DNA from: an uncultured Campylobacterales bacterium
Lineage (GTDB): Bacteria; Campylobacterota; Campylobacteria; Campylobacterales; Sulfurimonadaceae
Direction of reading: 5' to 3'
DNA length: 64,000 nucleotides
Assembly (NCBI GenBank): GCA_903892995.1
Contig: CAITKP010000092.1
Span: 1-64,000 of the forward strand
Under the pieces are notes generated by a model. That model made no database searches. It was not told where the DNA came from and worked only from the letters and a program-made list of their open reading frames with translations. This document shows, piece by piece, positions 1-9,057 of the stretch (positions are counted from its first letter, which is position 1; each line of letters opens with the position of its first letter). The position numbers were made by a program, and so were the translations under genes.

Positions 1-260
1 CCATTTTTTGCGATAAAAATAGTCGTTTGGTCCGAAGAGGTTTCACCATCTTTTACAGAAGAAATGCACTCTTCAAAGATTGAATCATCAAGAAGATAAT
101 TGATAATATTTTTATCAAAAAGTTCATCTTTGTTGTAACCAAGAAGATTTGAAAATGAGTTGTTGGCAAATCGTATATTACCAAGTGAATCCACGATGAT
201 AATAGGGTCAGGAAGGTAGTTTAAAACTTCTTGAACATTGAGTTTTGAAAAAAATTCCAT
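1..260 (-). CDS. PAS-domain sensor protein, N-terminal part only
   Basis: The gene starts at an ATG at 258-260 and runs off the left edge, so only about 86 residues are visible. They read as the first half of a PAS fold: a hydrophobic strand (PDPIIIVDSLG), then IRFANNSFSNLLGY, the usual 'aN..f..l.Gy' signature. PAS domains bind small ligands or cofactors and feed kinases, cyclases or chemoreceptors. The output domain lies outside the window, so the type of sensor cannot be stated. There is no membrane segment before the PAS domain, which suggests a cytoplasmic input module. Confidence 0.75.
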   Translation of the reverse strand, partial: MEFFSKLNVQEVLNYLPDPIIIVDSLGNIRFANNSFSNLLGYNKDELFDKNIINYLLDDSIFEECISSVKDGETSSDQTTIFIAKN

Positions 261-367
261 CTACTTTTATCACTTTATTGTCACAATTTTATTACATTAT
301 AGGGAAAATGATACTACAATAATCGTTGTTTAATGCTTATAAGAAAATAAAATAAATATGGATAAAA

Positions 368-850
368 ATGGAATGTTTATGCGGATCGAAAAGAGATTTT
401 GAAGCGTGTTGTGGAGCGATTATAAAGGGAACTAAAGTTGCACAAACCCCAGAAGAGTTGATGCGTTCACGTTATAGTGCGTATGTTTTAGCTGATGGAG
501 ACTATCTTGTAAAAAGTGCTACAAAAGAGAACCGTTATGAGAGTGATATTGCACTGATCGAAGAGTTTTGTAAGAATGTTAAATGGTTGAAGCTTGAACT
601 CTTACATGTAAAGTGCCCTTTGGATGTAAGTGAAAATGGGTCTGATGGGATTGTAGAGTTTAAGGCTTATTATCTAGAAAACAGTGAAATTGTACTTCTT
701 CATGAAAGAAGCAGTTTTGTCAAAATTGATGGAGTTTGGGAGTATGACAAAGGTGTTTTTATCAACTCCAAAATCGAAAGAAATGAACCTTGCCCCTGTG
801 GTTCTGGCATAAAATATAAAAAATGCAAGAAGCACTTAATGGCGTATTAA
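368..850 (+). CDS. ychJ: YchJ-like SEC-C motif protein
   Basis: This 160-residue protein has the YchJ/UPF0225 layout. A short N-terminal Cys cluster (CLCGS...CCG) is followed by the family signature TPEELMRSRYSAY, an NTF2-like middle domain, and a C-terminal SEC-C zinc motif (CPCGSG..YKKCKKH). The SEC-C motif binds zinc and also occurs at the SecA tail; the cellular role of YchJ is not established. One palindrome copy (TTACATGTAA at 602-611) encodes LHVK in the middle of the gene. It appears monocistronic, with a 69-base gap to the next gene. Confidence 0.88.
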   Translation: MECLCGSKRDFEACCGAIIKGTKVAQTPEELMRSRYSAYVLADGDYLVKSATKENRYESDIALIEEFCKNVKWLKLELLHVKCPLDVSENGSDGIVEFKAYYLENSEIVLLHERSSFVKIDGVWEYDKGVFINSKIERNEPCPCGSGIKYKKCKKHLMAY

Positions 851-883
851 TGAAGCTTTCGATAGAATCGCGATATTTAAATT

Positions 884-897
884 GCCAATTTTTTGGC
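884..897 (+). other. small hairpin in the leader of the ABC-F gene
   Basis: GCCAA-TTTT-TTGGC forms a perfect five-pair hairpin just upstream of the Shine-Dalgarno region (GAGAGAAGAAG) of the following gene. It is not followed by a T-run away from the stem, so it could be a leader structure or a weak terminator of ychJ. Function unknown. Confidence 0.35.
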
Positions 898-919
898 GAT
901 ACCAACAAGAGAGAAGAAG

Positions 920-2533
920 ATGCTAAAAACGATTAATCTTACAAAAAGATTTGGGAACAGAATTTTATTTGAGAATATCAATATTAAACTTGACCGCCAT
1001 AAAAGATATGGTCTTATCGGTGCAAATGGTGCTGGAAAGACAACATTTTTAAATATTTTAAGCGGCGAAAACAAAGAGTACGAGGGCGATATCATCATCG
1101 GTTCTGGTTTAAAAGTCGGGATTTTGGGACAAAACCAGTTCGCGTATGAAAACTACACAATTATGGATGCCGTTTTATTTGGAAATAAACGCCTTTACGA
1201 TGCAGTAAAAGAGAAAGAAACGCTTTATGAAACAGGCGATTTTGAAGATGATGCGGTAAACAACCGTTTAGCAGAGTTGGAGATGATCTGTGTAGAAGAG
1301 GATCCAACTTATGAGTATGAGATTAACATTGCAAAAGTGCTTGAAAATGTTGGGATTCCCGCTGAAAACCATTACGAACTTATGTCAAGTTTGAAAAGTT
1401 CTGAAAAATTCAAAGTTTTACTTGCGCAGGTTCTTTTTCCAAAACCAGATATTTTGTTCCTCGATGAGCCTACCAACAACCTTGATATCGAGACTATCTC
1501 TTGGTTGGAAGATGAGTTACAACGCCATACTGGAACTTTAGTGGTGATCTCTCACGATAGACACTTCTTAAATGCAGTTGTTACGCATATTTTGGATGTG
1601 GATTATCAAAAAATCCGTGAGTTCACTGGAAACTATGATGAGTGGTATATCGCAGCAAATGTCATAGCAAAACAGATGGAAGCAGATAATGCAAAAAAAC
1701 TCAAAGAGAAAGAGGATTTAGAGGCTTTCGTTCGCCGTTTTAGCGCAAATGCTTCAAAAGCAAAACAAGCAACTTCACGTCAAAAACAGCTTGAAAAACT
1801 CAATATTGAAGATATCAAACCATCTTCACGCCGTGATCCAAGTATCGTATTTAAATCAAAACGCCAGATGGGAGATGAGGCTTTATTTGTAGATAATATC
1901 TCTCACTCTTATGGAGATTTGGAAGTTTTAAAAAATATGACACTTCGCATCGAACCAGGTGAAAAGATCGCACTTATCGGTGCCAATGGTGCTGGGAAAA
2001 CGACTTTATGTAAAATCATTATGGAAGAGATGAAGCCAACAAGCGGAACTGTTCAGTGGGGTGCAACGATTGAACAGAGCTATTTTCCACAAGATACAAC
2101 CGACCAGATCAAAGGCGATGGAACACTTTATGAGTGGCTTCGTGGATATGATCCAAAACGTGAGATTGCTGAAATACGCAACTGTTTGGGACGTATGCTA
2201 TTTTCTGGAGAGCAGCAAGAAAAATCAGTTGAAAAAATCTCAGGTGGGGAAAAACACCGTATGATGCTTTCAAAAATGATGCTAGAACAAGGAAACTTTT
2301 TAGTTTTAGATGAGCCAAGTAACCACCTTGACCTTGAGGCAATTGTAGCTTTGGGTGAGGGACTTTTCAACTTTGATGGAAACGTTGTCTGTGTCTCTCA
2401 TGACCGCGAGCTTCTTGATGCTTTTGCTAACCGTATTATTGAAATTATGCCTGGTGGTCAGTATATAGACTTCAAAGGTACATACGAAGAGTACGCAGAA
2501 GCAAAACATAATGGAACTTTAGAGTTTGCATAA
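920..2533 (+). CDS. ybiT: ABC-F family ATPase, YbiT type
   Basis: This soluble 537-residue protein has two ABC ATPase domains joined by a charged linker and no membrane segments, as in ABC-F proteins that act on ribosomes. NBD1 has Walker A GANGAGKTT (about residues 36-44), Walker B LFLDEPTNNLD and the switch SHDRHF. NBD2 has GANGAGKTTL, the signature SGGEKHRM, VLDEPSNHLD and SHDREL. The linker RRFSANASKAKQATSRQKQ is the YbiT-type arm. NBD1 lacks a clear LSGGE signature (LKSSEKFK instead), also degenerate in YbiT. I chose ATG 920 over an in-frame ATG at 893 because the protein then begins at the conserved MLKTINLTKRFG. The stop overlaps the next start (TAATG). Confidence 0.93.
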   Translation: MLKTINLTKRFGNRILFENINIKLDRHKRYGLIGANGAGKTTFLNILSGENKEYEGDIIIGSGLKVGILGQNQFAYENYTIMDAVLFGNKRLYDAVKEKETLYETGDFEDDAVNNRLAELEMICVEEDPTYEYEINIAKVLENVGIPAENHYELMSSLKSSEKFKVLLAQVLFPKPDILFLDEPTNNLDIETISWLEDELQRHTGTLVVISHDRHFLNAVVTHILDVDYQKIREFTGNYDEWYIAANVIAKQMEADNAKKLKEKEDLEAFVRRFSANASKAKQATSRQKQLEKLNIEDIKPSSRRDPSIVFKSKRQMGDEALFVDNISHSYGDLEVLKNMTLRIEPGEKIALIGANGAGKTTLCKIIMEEMKPTSGTVQWGATIEQSYFPQDTTDQIKGDGTLYEWLRGYDPKREIAEIRNCLGRMLFSGEQQEKSVEKISGGEKHRMMLSKMMLEQGNFLVLDEPSNHLDLEAIVALGEGLFNFDGNVVCVSHDRELLDAFANRIIEIMPGGQYIDFKGTYEEYAEAKHNGTLEFA

Positions 2534-3357
2534 TGGAAAAAGAGTATAAAAACTTTTTAGGACTTGGGATCGCAGGAAATTTTGCCCTGCATCTCAAACA
2601 AGCTGGAGAACTCGAAGATTTTAAAGATATCATCACAGCTGATGAGGCCGCACCAAAGGGAGTCTTTCCTTTTTATATCCCAAATAATCCCACATTTTTA
2701 GGTACGTATCCACTTTCACATGACACTATTTTACTTCCCAAAGAAGAGGTAAATGTTCAAGCAGAACCCGAAGTCGGGCTTACATGTAAGCTCACTTACA
2801 AAGATGGAAAAATAGACTCAATCACTCCAACGCACTTTGGTGCTTACAACGATACCTCGCTAAGAAAAAATGCTCCTAAGATCAGCATCAAAAAAAATTG
2901 GGGAGAAAACTCAAAAGGGATCAGCTCTGGGCTTATTGAGATAGAGAGTTTTGCAGAGGGTTCAAATATCGACAATTACCGCATCTGCAGCTTTTTGCGT
3001 AGAGGCGGAAATGTATTTCGTTATGGCGAAGATGTCGCACTCACGGGATATAGCTATTTTCATGAAACACTTTTGGATTGGATCAAAAATCAGATCAATA
3101 CGCAAAAAGATTTTGGACCGCTTCAAGATGTTTTAGGGCTTATCAAAGAGGCATCCTATCCGCAGGAGATGCTCATTTCCATCGGTGCAACACGCTATAC
3201 TGAGTATGGAGAGCACACATTTTTACAAAGTGGCGATGAGGTGATCGTGGCTTTGTACGATAACAATCTTTACTGTAAAAACCCAATTTTTTCTAAAATA
3301 GTCGCAGGCGATTATGAGAATGAGGGAATGAGCGTTTTGTCTCAAAAGGTAGTTTAA
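2533..3357 (+). CDS. conserved protein with fumarylacetoacetase-like features (DUF5718-like)
   Basis: The 274-residue protein has no signal peptide or membrane segment. GLGIAGNFALHLKQAGE near the start, the strand PEVGL preceded by AE, and the later GAYNDTSLR resemble the E-x-E and 'ND.s.r' regions of the fumarylacetoacetate hydrolase fold. That makes a metal-dependent hydrolase or lyase plausible, but the match is distant and no substrate can be named. It is translationally coupled to the ABC-F gene and two bases before the SUI1 gene, so the three are probably co-transcribed. A palindrome copy at 2780-2789 encodes LTCK within the putative metal-binding strand. Confidence 0.6.
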   Translation: MEKEYKNFLGLGIAGNFALHLKQAGELEDFKDIITADEAAPKGVFPFYIPNNPTFLGTYPLSHDTILLPKEEVNVQAEPEVGLTCKLTYKDGKIDSITPTHFGAYNDTSLRKNAPKISIKKNWGENSKGISSGLIEIESFAEGSNIDNYRICSFLRRGGNVFRYGEDVALTGYSYFHETLLDWIKNQINTQKDFGPLQDVLGLIKEASYPQEMLISIGATRYTEYGEHTFLQSGDEVIVALYDNNLYCKNPIFSKIVAGDYENEGMSVLSQKVV

Positions 3358-3359
3358 AA

Positions 3360-3698
3360 GTGTCTCGCGGAACAAAACTTGATCTCTTCATCGGTGCGGA
3401 AATAGAGCAGGGTTGGAGCGAAGTGCTTGAGCGCAGAAGCGAAGTGGCACAAAAGAACAAAGAGCCCTCAAAACATCTTTTAGTCTTTAAAAAAGAGAAA
3501 CGCCGAGGCAAGGTCGTGACCTTGGTGGGAGAGTTTTTCTTAGATAAAGAGTCTGCTTTTTCAACACTAAAAACACTCAAACAAAAACTCGCATGCGGCG
3601 GAGCTTTCAAAGATGGCTGGATGGAGTTCCAAGGCGAGCTCCAAGAGAAACTAAAAACCGCCCTCCAAGAGCTTGGATTTCGGTTTAAGTCGAAGTAG
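3360..3698 (+). CDS. yciH: SUI1/YciH-family translation factor-like protein
   Basis: The 112-residue protein starts at GTG directly after the previous stop. Its second half is a SUI1 (eIF1-like) domain: KKEKRRGKVVTLVGEF, then LKTLKQKLACGGAFKDG and a C-terminal helix ending LGFRFK. The 'KL.CGG..K' segment is characteristic of YciH/eIF1. Bacterial YciH binds the small ribosomal subunit and affects start-site fidelity. Its position behind a ribosome-acting ABC-F ATPase suggests a small translation-related operon. Confidence 0.85.
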   Translation: MSRGTKLDLFIGAEIEQGWSEVLERRSEVAQKNKEPSKHLLVFKKEKRRGKVVTLVGEFFLDKESAFSTLKTLKQKLACGGAFKDGWMEFQGELQEKLKTALQELGFRFKSK

Positions 3699-3719
3699 GT
3701 ATTATTTACCCAAAAAGAG

Positions 3720-4733
3720 TTATCTCGGCTGTTTAGTACAAGTATAATCTTGTACTAAACTACTTTTTTGATTAGAAAACATATCGTTTGTAATCTGTTC
3801 ACCCATAAGTGTAGATGGATGTACGGAATCTATCCAAAATTTTGCATCTGAATAATTTTCAGTTTTGTCATTAAAAAAGTCTTCAAATCCTCCAAAAATA
3901 CTACATAGCTCTTTTTTTACTCGAGGTATTTGTGCATAAAGTTGAGGATCAGTCTTGATTTTTTGCCAGTGAAGATATGACACAGGGGATAAAGAAATTA
4001 AAAGTTTAATATGATTTTCTTCACAGAGATGCTTTATTTCTTTAAGCATTTCAAGTCTTTGTGCACTGATTGTATAGTTTTTATATTCATGATCCCAGTA
4101 TGAATATAAAAGAGGATATGTCTTTTTTGTTTGAATAGCAGGAAAATTGACACCATCTTGTGAAAAATGTTTTTCAATTTTGCCTTTTATATTGTTATCT
4201 ACAACTATATAAGCATCCCAAAAAGCGTTATATGAATAGTAGTGTGTGGCGAAATAGATGAATGATGAATCTGATTGGGATACGGAGGAATTTTTATTAT
4301 TTACATACTGTTTTAGAGGAGATTTAAATAGTTCAGGTTCAGTTGGCATGTTTTTGTTGAGGGCAAAAAAATCAAGATGGATCCAGATTAATTTTGGTTT
4401 CTGAGTTTGAATTATATAACGAGTCATAGCCAAATAATCTTGAGGATTAGCAGTAAAGACCGAATAATTAAATGTTTTATAGCCAGTATATTTTTGCACA
4501 ATCTTTGGCTGAAGTTGCATACCACGGCTACTACCGAGTATGAATGCTTCATAGATGTTTTTATTGGCTTTAAGATATAAAAATTTATTTGTTCTATTAT
4601 CAAAGACACCTTTAGCTTTTAAATGAAGATAGTTATGAGAAAACTTATCATAAGGATCAATGATATAAAGAATAACACCTAAAATGGATGTTACAAGTAT
4701 TACAGTAAGAAAAAGTTTTGTAAAGTATTTCAT
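3720..4733 (-). CDS. membrane-anchored SGNH-like protein partner of MBOAT acyltransferase
   Basis: The 337-residue protein has an N-terminal membrane anchor (about residues 5-25: LFLTVILVTSILGVILYII) and an extracytoplasmic domain. FILGSSRGMQ fits the GDS/GSS block of SGNH hydrolase-like proteins, and FWIDSVHPSTLMGE near the end supplies the DxxH block. In alginate, D-alanine and peptidoglycan acylation systems (AlgJ/AlgX, DltD, PatB) such a protein finishes transfer of an acyl group brought across the membrane by an MBOAT. Here it lies ten bases downstream of a broken MBOAT gene on the same strand. It may be poorly translated when that frame is off. The acceptor polymer is unknown. Confidence 0.72.
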   Translation of the reverse strand: MKYFTKLFLTVILVTSILGVILYIIDPYDKFSHNYLHLKAKGVFDNRTNKFLYLKANKNIYEAFILGSSRGMQLQPKIVQKYTGYKTFNYSVFTANPQDYLAMTRYIIQTQKPKLIWIHLDFFALNKNMPTEPELFKSPLKQYVNNKNSSVSQSDSSFIYFATHYYSYNAFWDAYIVVDNNIKGKIEKHFSQDGVNFPAIQTKKTYPLLYSYWDHEYKNYTISAQRLEMLKEIKHLCEENHIKLLISLSPVSYLHWQKIKTDPQLYAQIPRVKKELCSIFGGFEDFFNDKTENYSDAKFWIDSVHPSTLMGEQITNDMFSNQKSSLVQDYTCTKQPR

Positions 4734-4743
4734 CTATTTTTTC

Positions 4744-6187
4744 CTAAAAGTTAAAATATAAAAATTCTGTATTATTATTGATGAAAAGAAAACTAGCTGT
4801 TAATAGTAAAGCAGTTAAGAGCCAAGATGGTTTTTTTATAGTGTTATTGTATTGAGTAGAATTCTTTTGAGTGAGAATAATGAGTGTAAAAAACATAAAT
4901 GTTAGAGTGTTTTGATTTAGATTTGAATTGACAAAGACATGCCCAAATGTTATTCCAATATTATGGAATAAATTGAAATTTAAACAATCGCACAGTGATA
5001 TTCCATGACCTCCAACCATCCCACCCAAAACCTTCAAAGCATCATCCCACTCTTTAGCCCTAAAAAACACCCAAGTGATGTTGATGAAGTTAAAAGTGAT
5101 AAACCAAGCTAGAAATGAGTTCATTTTAAAACCCATATCTTTCCATATACGGTGAATGACCATCGCCACACCATGCAAGGCTCCCCAAAGTACAAACATC
5201 CAAGAAGCCCCATGCCAAAGCCCGCCGATGAGAAAGACAGAAAAAAGATTAAAGTAGTTTCGATAAAAAGAGACCTGATTGCCTCCAAGTGGAATGTATA
5301 TATAATCTCTTAAAAACTTAGAAAGTGTAATATGCCATCTTCTCCAAAAATCTTGAATATCTTTTGCTTTATAGGGAGAGTTGAAGTTTGCAGGAAGCTT
5401 GATGTTGAGCATTAAACTCACCCCTATTGCCATATCTGTATAACCTGAAAAGTCAAAGTAGAGCTGAAAAGTATAGCTCAGACTCGTTGCCCATGCTTCT
5501 AAAAGATTTAAAGTTGTTGCTACATCAAATCCATTGTTTGCCCAAGTAGCAAAGGTATCTGCGATGACAACTTTTTTAAAAAGCCCGATGGAAAATAAAA
5601 ACAACCCTGCTGCTACATTTCTATAACGAACTGCCATATTCCAGCGTGAAGCAAATTGCGGCATCATATCCGCATGATGGATGATGGGACCTGCAAGTAG
5701 GTGAGGAAAGAAAGTTACAAATAAAGTATAGTTTAAAAAGTCAACTTCTTTGAACTTCCCCCCCCCCTTTATAAATATCCACTAAAAATGCTATCTGCGT
5801 GAAGGTAAAAAAGGAGATACCCAAAGGAAGTAGGAGATGTAAAAGTTCTACATGTAGACCTGTAGAGAGATTGAAGTTTGTTATAAAAAAGTCACTGTAT
5901 TTAAAGTAAGCAAGCAAAGCAACATTGGTAATGATACCAAATACTAAAACAGATTTCTTAGAAAACTTGCTCTCTTTGCTTAAAGCACTTCCCACTAAAA
6001 AGTTAAATAAAATACTCCCCAAAATAAGAGGAAGATAGATGATGTTCCAATAGCTGTAAAAAAAGAGTGAAGCAAAGACTAAAAATCCCTTCGCTGCAAC
6101 AGTGAGTCTTTTTGAATTGAGATAGAAATAGATAAAAAATGTCAGAGGTAAAAAAGCGAAGATAAATTCGTAGGAGTTGAAGAGCAA
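4744..6187 (-). pseudogene. MBOAT (AlgI/PatA-like) O-acyltransferase, frame broken at a poly-G tract
   Basis: Two pieces encode one MBOAT protein. The N-terminal part (from ATG 6185-6187) reads MLFNSYEFIFAFLPLTFF and several membrane helices to FLVDIYKGGG, then leaves frame at a run of ten C on the plus strand (5758-5767; ten G in the mRNA) and stops soon after. With nine G the frame continues through KEVDFLNYTLFVTFFPHLLAGP to MMPQFASRW and the rest, giving 480 residues with the MBOAT core (FWRRWHITLSKFLRDYIYIPLGG and the catalytic His in GLWHGASW). Length and motifs are otherwise complete, so this looks like a phase-OFF state or a sequencing length error, not decay. The family moves acyl groups across the inner membrane for glycan O-acylation. 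Confidence 0.88.
5758..5767 (-). repeat. poly-G tract (10 G on the coding strand), candidate phase switch
   Basis: Ten consecutive C on the plus strand are ten G within the MBOAT reading frame. Nine or twelve G would restore the full-length frame; ten does not. Long G tracts in surface-modification genes change length by slipped-strand mispairing in Campylobacter and Helicobacter. It is the only long G/C homopolymer I see in the window. Confidence 0.85.
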
Positions 6188-6242
6188 AGAAAACCTTTTT
6201 GAAATATGGAAGTAATTATAGAGAAATCTATATAAGAAAAAG

Positions 6243-6276
6243 ATATCTCCTAAAAGGCTTAAAATTTAGGAGATAT
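6243..6276 (-). terminator. intrinsic terminator after the MFS gene
   Basis: ATATCTCCTAAA (6243-6254) and TTTAGGAGATAT (6265-6276) form a perfect 12-pair stem with a ten-base loop. It lies eight bases past the stop of the MFS gene. On the minus strand the stem is followed by CTTTTTCTTATA, a T-rich tail. It separates the MFS gene from the acyltransferase pair. Confidence 0.85.
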
Positions 6277-6283
6277 AGAACTC

Positions 6284-7516
6284 TCAAGCTTCAATATAAT
6301 CTAAATCCTTATGAAAGGTGTCGTGGGTTAGTGTGAGGGCTATGAGCGCTAGGGTAAATATGACAACACCGACAACGATTCCCGCATTTAAAATCCCCAT
6401 ACTCCCTTTTAAATAGATAAAAGAGGAAGTGATAGGCACAACAGAACCTCTTACAAAGTTTGGCACTGTTGTTGCGACTGTTGCTCGGATATTGGTTCCA
6501 AACTGCTCTGCGGCCATAGTGATAAAAAGTGCCCAGTACCCACAAAAGACACCAAGAAAAAAGATGGCACTATAAAACTCATTGGCACTTGCTCCTTGTA
6601 AAGTATAGTAATAAACCACACTCAAAAGTGAAGCGAGTATAAAAACAAAAAACGCTTTTTTACGGCTTTGCATCATCTGTGAAAGATAACCGCTTCCAAG
6701 ATCGCCGATGGCAAGTCCAATATAGCAGTACATCAAAGCCTCTCCAGCTGTAACCTTTTCTGAAATCTCTAAAGCTTTGGCAAACTCAGGGGAGAACATC
6801 ACTAAAATGCTCACGACATACCAAAGAGGAACACCAATTGCGATTGCTTTGATATATTTTATAAAGAGCGCTTTGTGAGTAAAGAGAGCAAAAAAATCTC
6901 CTCTTTTGACATCATCGCTCACATGGTGTTTGAACATGCCAGATTCTGAGACTTTGAGTCGAAGCACTAAAAGTGCAAACCCTAAAACCGCTCCAAAAAT
7001 ATAAGCGCTTCTCCATGTAAAGTGTTGTGATACGAGATTTGCAGCGACTACACCCAAAACTCCAAAACTTGCAATCGCCATAATGCCATAACCACGAAGA
7101 TTTTTTGGCAATATCTCAGCGACTAAAGTAACTCCAGCACCCAACTCGCCAGCCAAACCGATACCTGCAATAAAGCGAAGCAGGGCGTATTGTTCGATAT
7201 TTGTTACAAAAGCATTTAAAAGATTTGCAAGCGAATAGAGAATGATCGATGCAAATAAAACAGATAGCCTTCCGCGCTTATCTCCTAAAATACCCCATAA
7301 AATCCCGCCTAAAAGCATCCCGCCCATTTGCATATTTAAAATGATAGAACCCCAAGATGTGATCTCATCTCCGCTGAGTCCAAGTTCTTGAAGGCTTGTG
7401 ACTCTCACGACACCAAAAATGATAAGATCATAGATATCTACAAAATAGCCCATCGCAATGACGATGACGGGCAAGATTAAAACTTGTTTGATAGTAGAAA
7501 GTGAAGAAAGACTCAA
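6284..7516 (-). CDS. MFS transporter, metabolite:H+ symporter-like
   Basis: The 410-residue protein has about twelve predicted membrane helices. The MFS signature between TM2 and TM3 is GDKRGRLS, and RFIAGIGLAGELGAG with AEILPKNLRGYG forms the TM4-TM5 region typical of the sugar/organic acid:H+ symporter branch. TM1 carries YFVDIYDLIIFG, whose acidic residues fit proton coupling. The substrate cannot be told from sequence. It is a single gene with a terminator behind it. Confidence 0.85.
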   Translation of the reverse strand: MSLSSLSTIKQVLILPVIVIAMGYFVDIYDLIIFGVVRVTSLQELGLSGDEITSWGSIILNMQMGGMLLGGILWGILGDKRGRLSVLFASIILYSLANLLNAFVTNIEQYALLRFIAGIGLAGELGAGVTLVAEILPKNLRGYGIMAIASFGVLGVVAANLVSQHFTWRSAYIFGAVLGFALLVLRLKVSESGMFKHHVSDDVKRGDFFALFTHKALFIKYIKAIAIGVPLWYVVSILVMFSPEFAKALEISEKVTAGEALMYCYIGLAIGDLGSGYLSQMMQSRKKAFFVFILASLLSVVYYYTLQGASANEFYSAIFFLGVFCGYWALFITMAAEQFGTNIRATVATTVPNFVRGSVVPITSSFIYLKGSMGILNAGIVVGVVIFTLALIALTLTHDTFHKDLDYIEA

Positions 7517-7597
7517 AAAAAATCCTTTGATGATAAAGTGAGTGAAAATAAAAATTTTACGATTATAACCATTTGGAAGTAAAAGTAAAATATTGGC

Positions 7598-7607
7598 TTA
7601 CATGTAA
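7598..7607. repeat. intergenic copy of the iterated palindrome
   Basis: A perfect TTACATGTAA, flanked as CTTACATGTAAG, lies in the 176-base gap between the divergent MFS and amino-acid permease genes, roughly 40 bases upstream of a possible -10 (TACTAT, 7641-7646). It is one of only two of the 38 copies outside coding sequence. Confidence 0.9.
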
Positions 7608-7692
7608 GGGTGTTTATATCTGTTCTATGGATAGAATGTGTTACTATTGCAGTGATTTACGGGAGTAAATAGTTAGATGAAAGGGTCAAAAA

Positions 7693-9057
7693 ATGAGAGA
7701 TATATTTAGAAAAAAAGATTTGACTAAACAAAATGGAGAGTTTCATAGAAGTTTAGGTCTTTTAGATGTGACATTTATTGGAGTCGGCGCGGTTATTGGT
7801 GCGGGAATCTTTGTTATTACAGGTCAAGCTGCAGCGACAATGGCAGGACCTGCGATTGTACTTTCATTTTTGCTTGGTGCTGTGATGGTGGGTATCACTG
7901 CTCTTATCTATGCAGAACTTAGCTCTGCGTATCCAGTGACTGGAAGTGCATATAGTTTTACATTCGCTTCTTTGGGCGAGATCTTTGCTTGGTTTGTAGG
8001 CTGGAATCTTTTGCTTGAGTATGGGGTCTCAACCGCAGCCGTTGCAACGGGATGGTCTGGGTATTTGAGACGCTTTTTAGAAGAGAGTATTGGTGTTAGC
8101 ATTCCAAAAGCACTCAGCGGTGCTTATGATCCCGTCGCTGGAACCTATATCGATATTAGTGCATTTGGTATTATTTTAGTCATATTTTTTCTTCTTGCTA
8201 TTGGTATCAAGGAGAGTGCACGGGTGAATACTACTATTGTTTTTATAAAACTTGCTGTGCTTATTACATTTGTTGTTTATGGATTGCCGCATATAAATTT
8301 TGACAATCTTTCAAATTTTATGCCTTTTGGTTGGAGCGGTGTTTGGCATGGAGCTTCGTTGATTATATTTGCTTATTTGGGATTTGATGCGATTAGTACA
8401 GTGGCAGAGGAGACAAAAAATCCAACAAAAAATATCCCAATGGGTCTTATCTTGTCTTTGGCACTTAGTGTTGTATTTTTTATATTAGTGAGTTTTACTT
8501 TAACAGCGATCGTACCATATCAAGAGCTCAATGTTCCAGATGCACTCGCTTTTGCGCTGTATAAAGTTAACGAGCCTTTTGCTGCAAATATCATCGCTCT
8601 TGGCGCTGTTATTACTATTACAACTGTAATGCTTGTTATGGGAATTGGGTTTACTCGTATTTTATTTGCTCTTTCAAGAGATGGTTTGCTTCCAAAACAG
8701 TTAAGTACAATCCATCCAAAATATAACACTCCCTTTAAAACAACACTTCTTAGTGGGGCATTGCTTAGCGTTATGGCTGGGCTTGTTCCTTTGAAAGTTC
8801 TTGCAGAACTTGTAAATATTGGAACTCTTTTTGCCTATTTGATGGTTACAATTGCCATAATCGTGTTACGTTCTAAAAGTGATATACAAGCATCATTTCG
8901 TGTTCCTGCATTTAAAATATTTATACCATTAAATATTCTTTTGATTATTTTTATTATTGCAGGATTGCCTTTTGAGACATGGGTACGTTTTATCGGTTGG
9001 TCATTTATTGGTTTTATTGTTTATTGGTATTATGCAAAAGTTTCAAAGAGGGCTTAA
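7693..9057 (+). CDS. APC-family amino acid permease
   Basis: The 454-residue integral membrane protein is like YfnA and the cationic amino-acid transporters. TM1 has the unwound substrate-binding loop GVGAVIGAGIFVITG, and TM6 reads FAYLGFDAISTVAEE followed by NPTKNIPMG, both hallmarks of APC transporters. About twelve membrane helices are visible. An AAGGG ribosome site precedes the ATG. The substrate is probably an amino acid, possibly cationic, but specificity is not readable. The stop overlaps the stop of the convergent HIT gene by three bases. Confidence 0.9.
   Translation: MRDIFRKKDLTKQNGEFHRSLGLLDVTFIGVGAVIGAGIFVITGQAAATMAGPAIVLSFLLGAVMVGITALIYAELSSAYPVTGSAYSFTFASLGEIFAWFVGWNLLLEYGVSTAAVATGWSGYLRRFLEESIGVSIPKALSGAYDPVAGTYIDISAFGIILVIFFLLAIGIKESARVNTTIVFIKLAVLITFVVYGLPHINFDNLSNFMPFGWSGVWHGASLIIFAYLGFDAISTVAEETKNPTKNIPMGLILSLALSVVFFILVSFTLTAIVPYQELNVPDALAFALYKVNEPFAANIIALGAVITITTVMLVMGIGFTRILFALSRDGLLPKQLSTIHPKYNTPFKTTLLSGALLSVMAGLVPLKVLAELVNIGTLFAYLMVTIAIIVLRSKSDIQASFRVPAFKIFIPLNILLIIFIIAGLPFETWVRFIGWSFIGFIVYWYYAKVSKRA

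Noticed and set aside
868-875. ATCGCGAT as a second iterated palindrome (HIP1-like GCGATCGC)
   Set aside because: I did not see it recur at more than chance level in the window.
893-919. Longer start of the ABC-F protein at ATG 893
   Set aside because: It adds nine residues not seen in YbiT proteins, and a GAGAGAAG ribosome site is placed for ATG 920.
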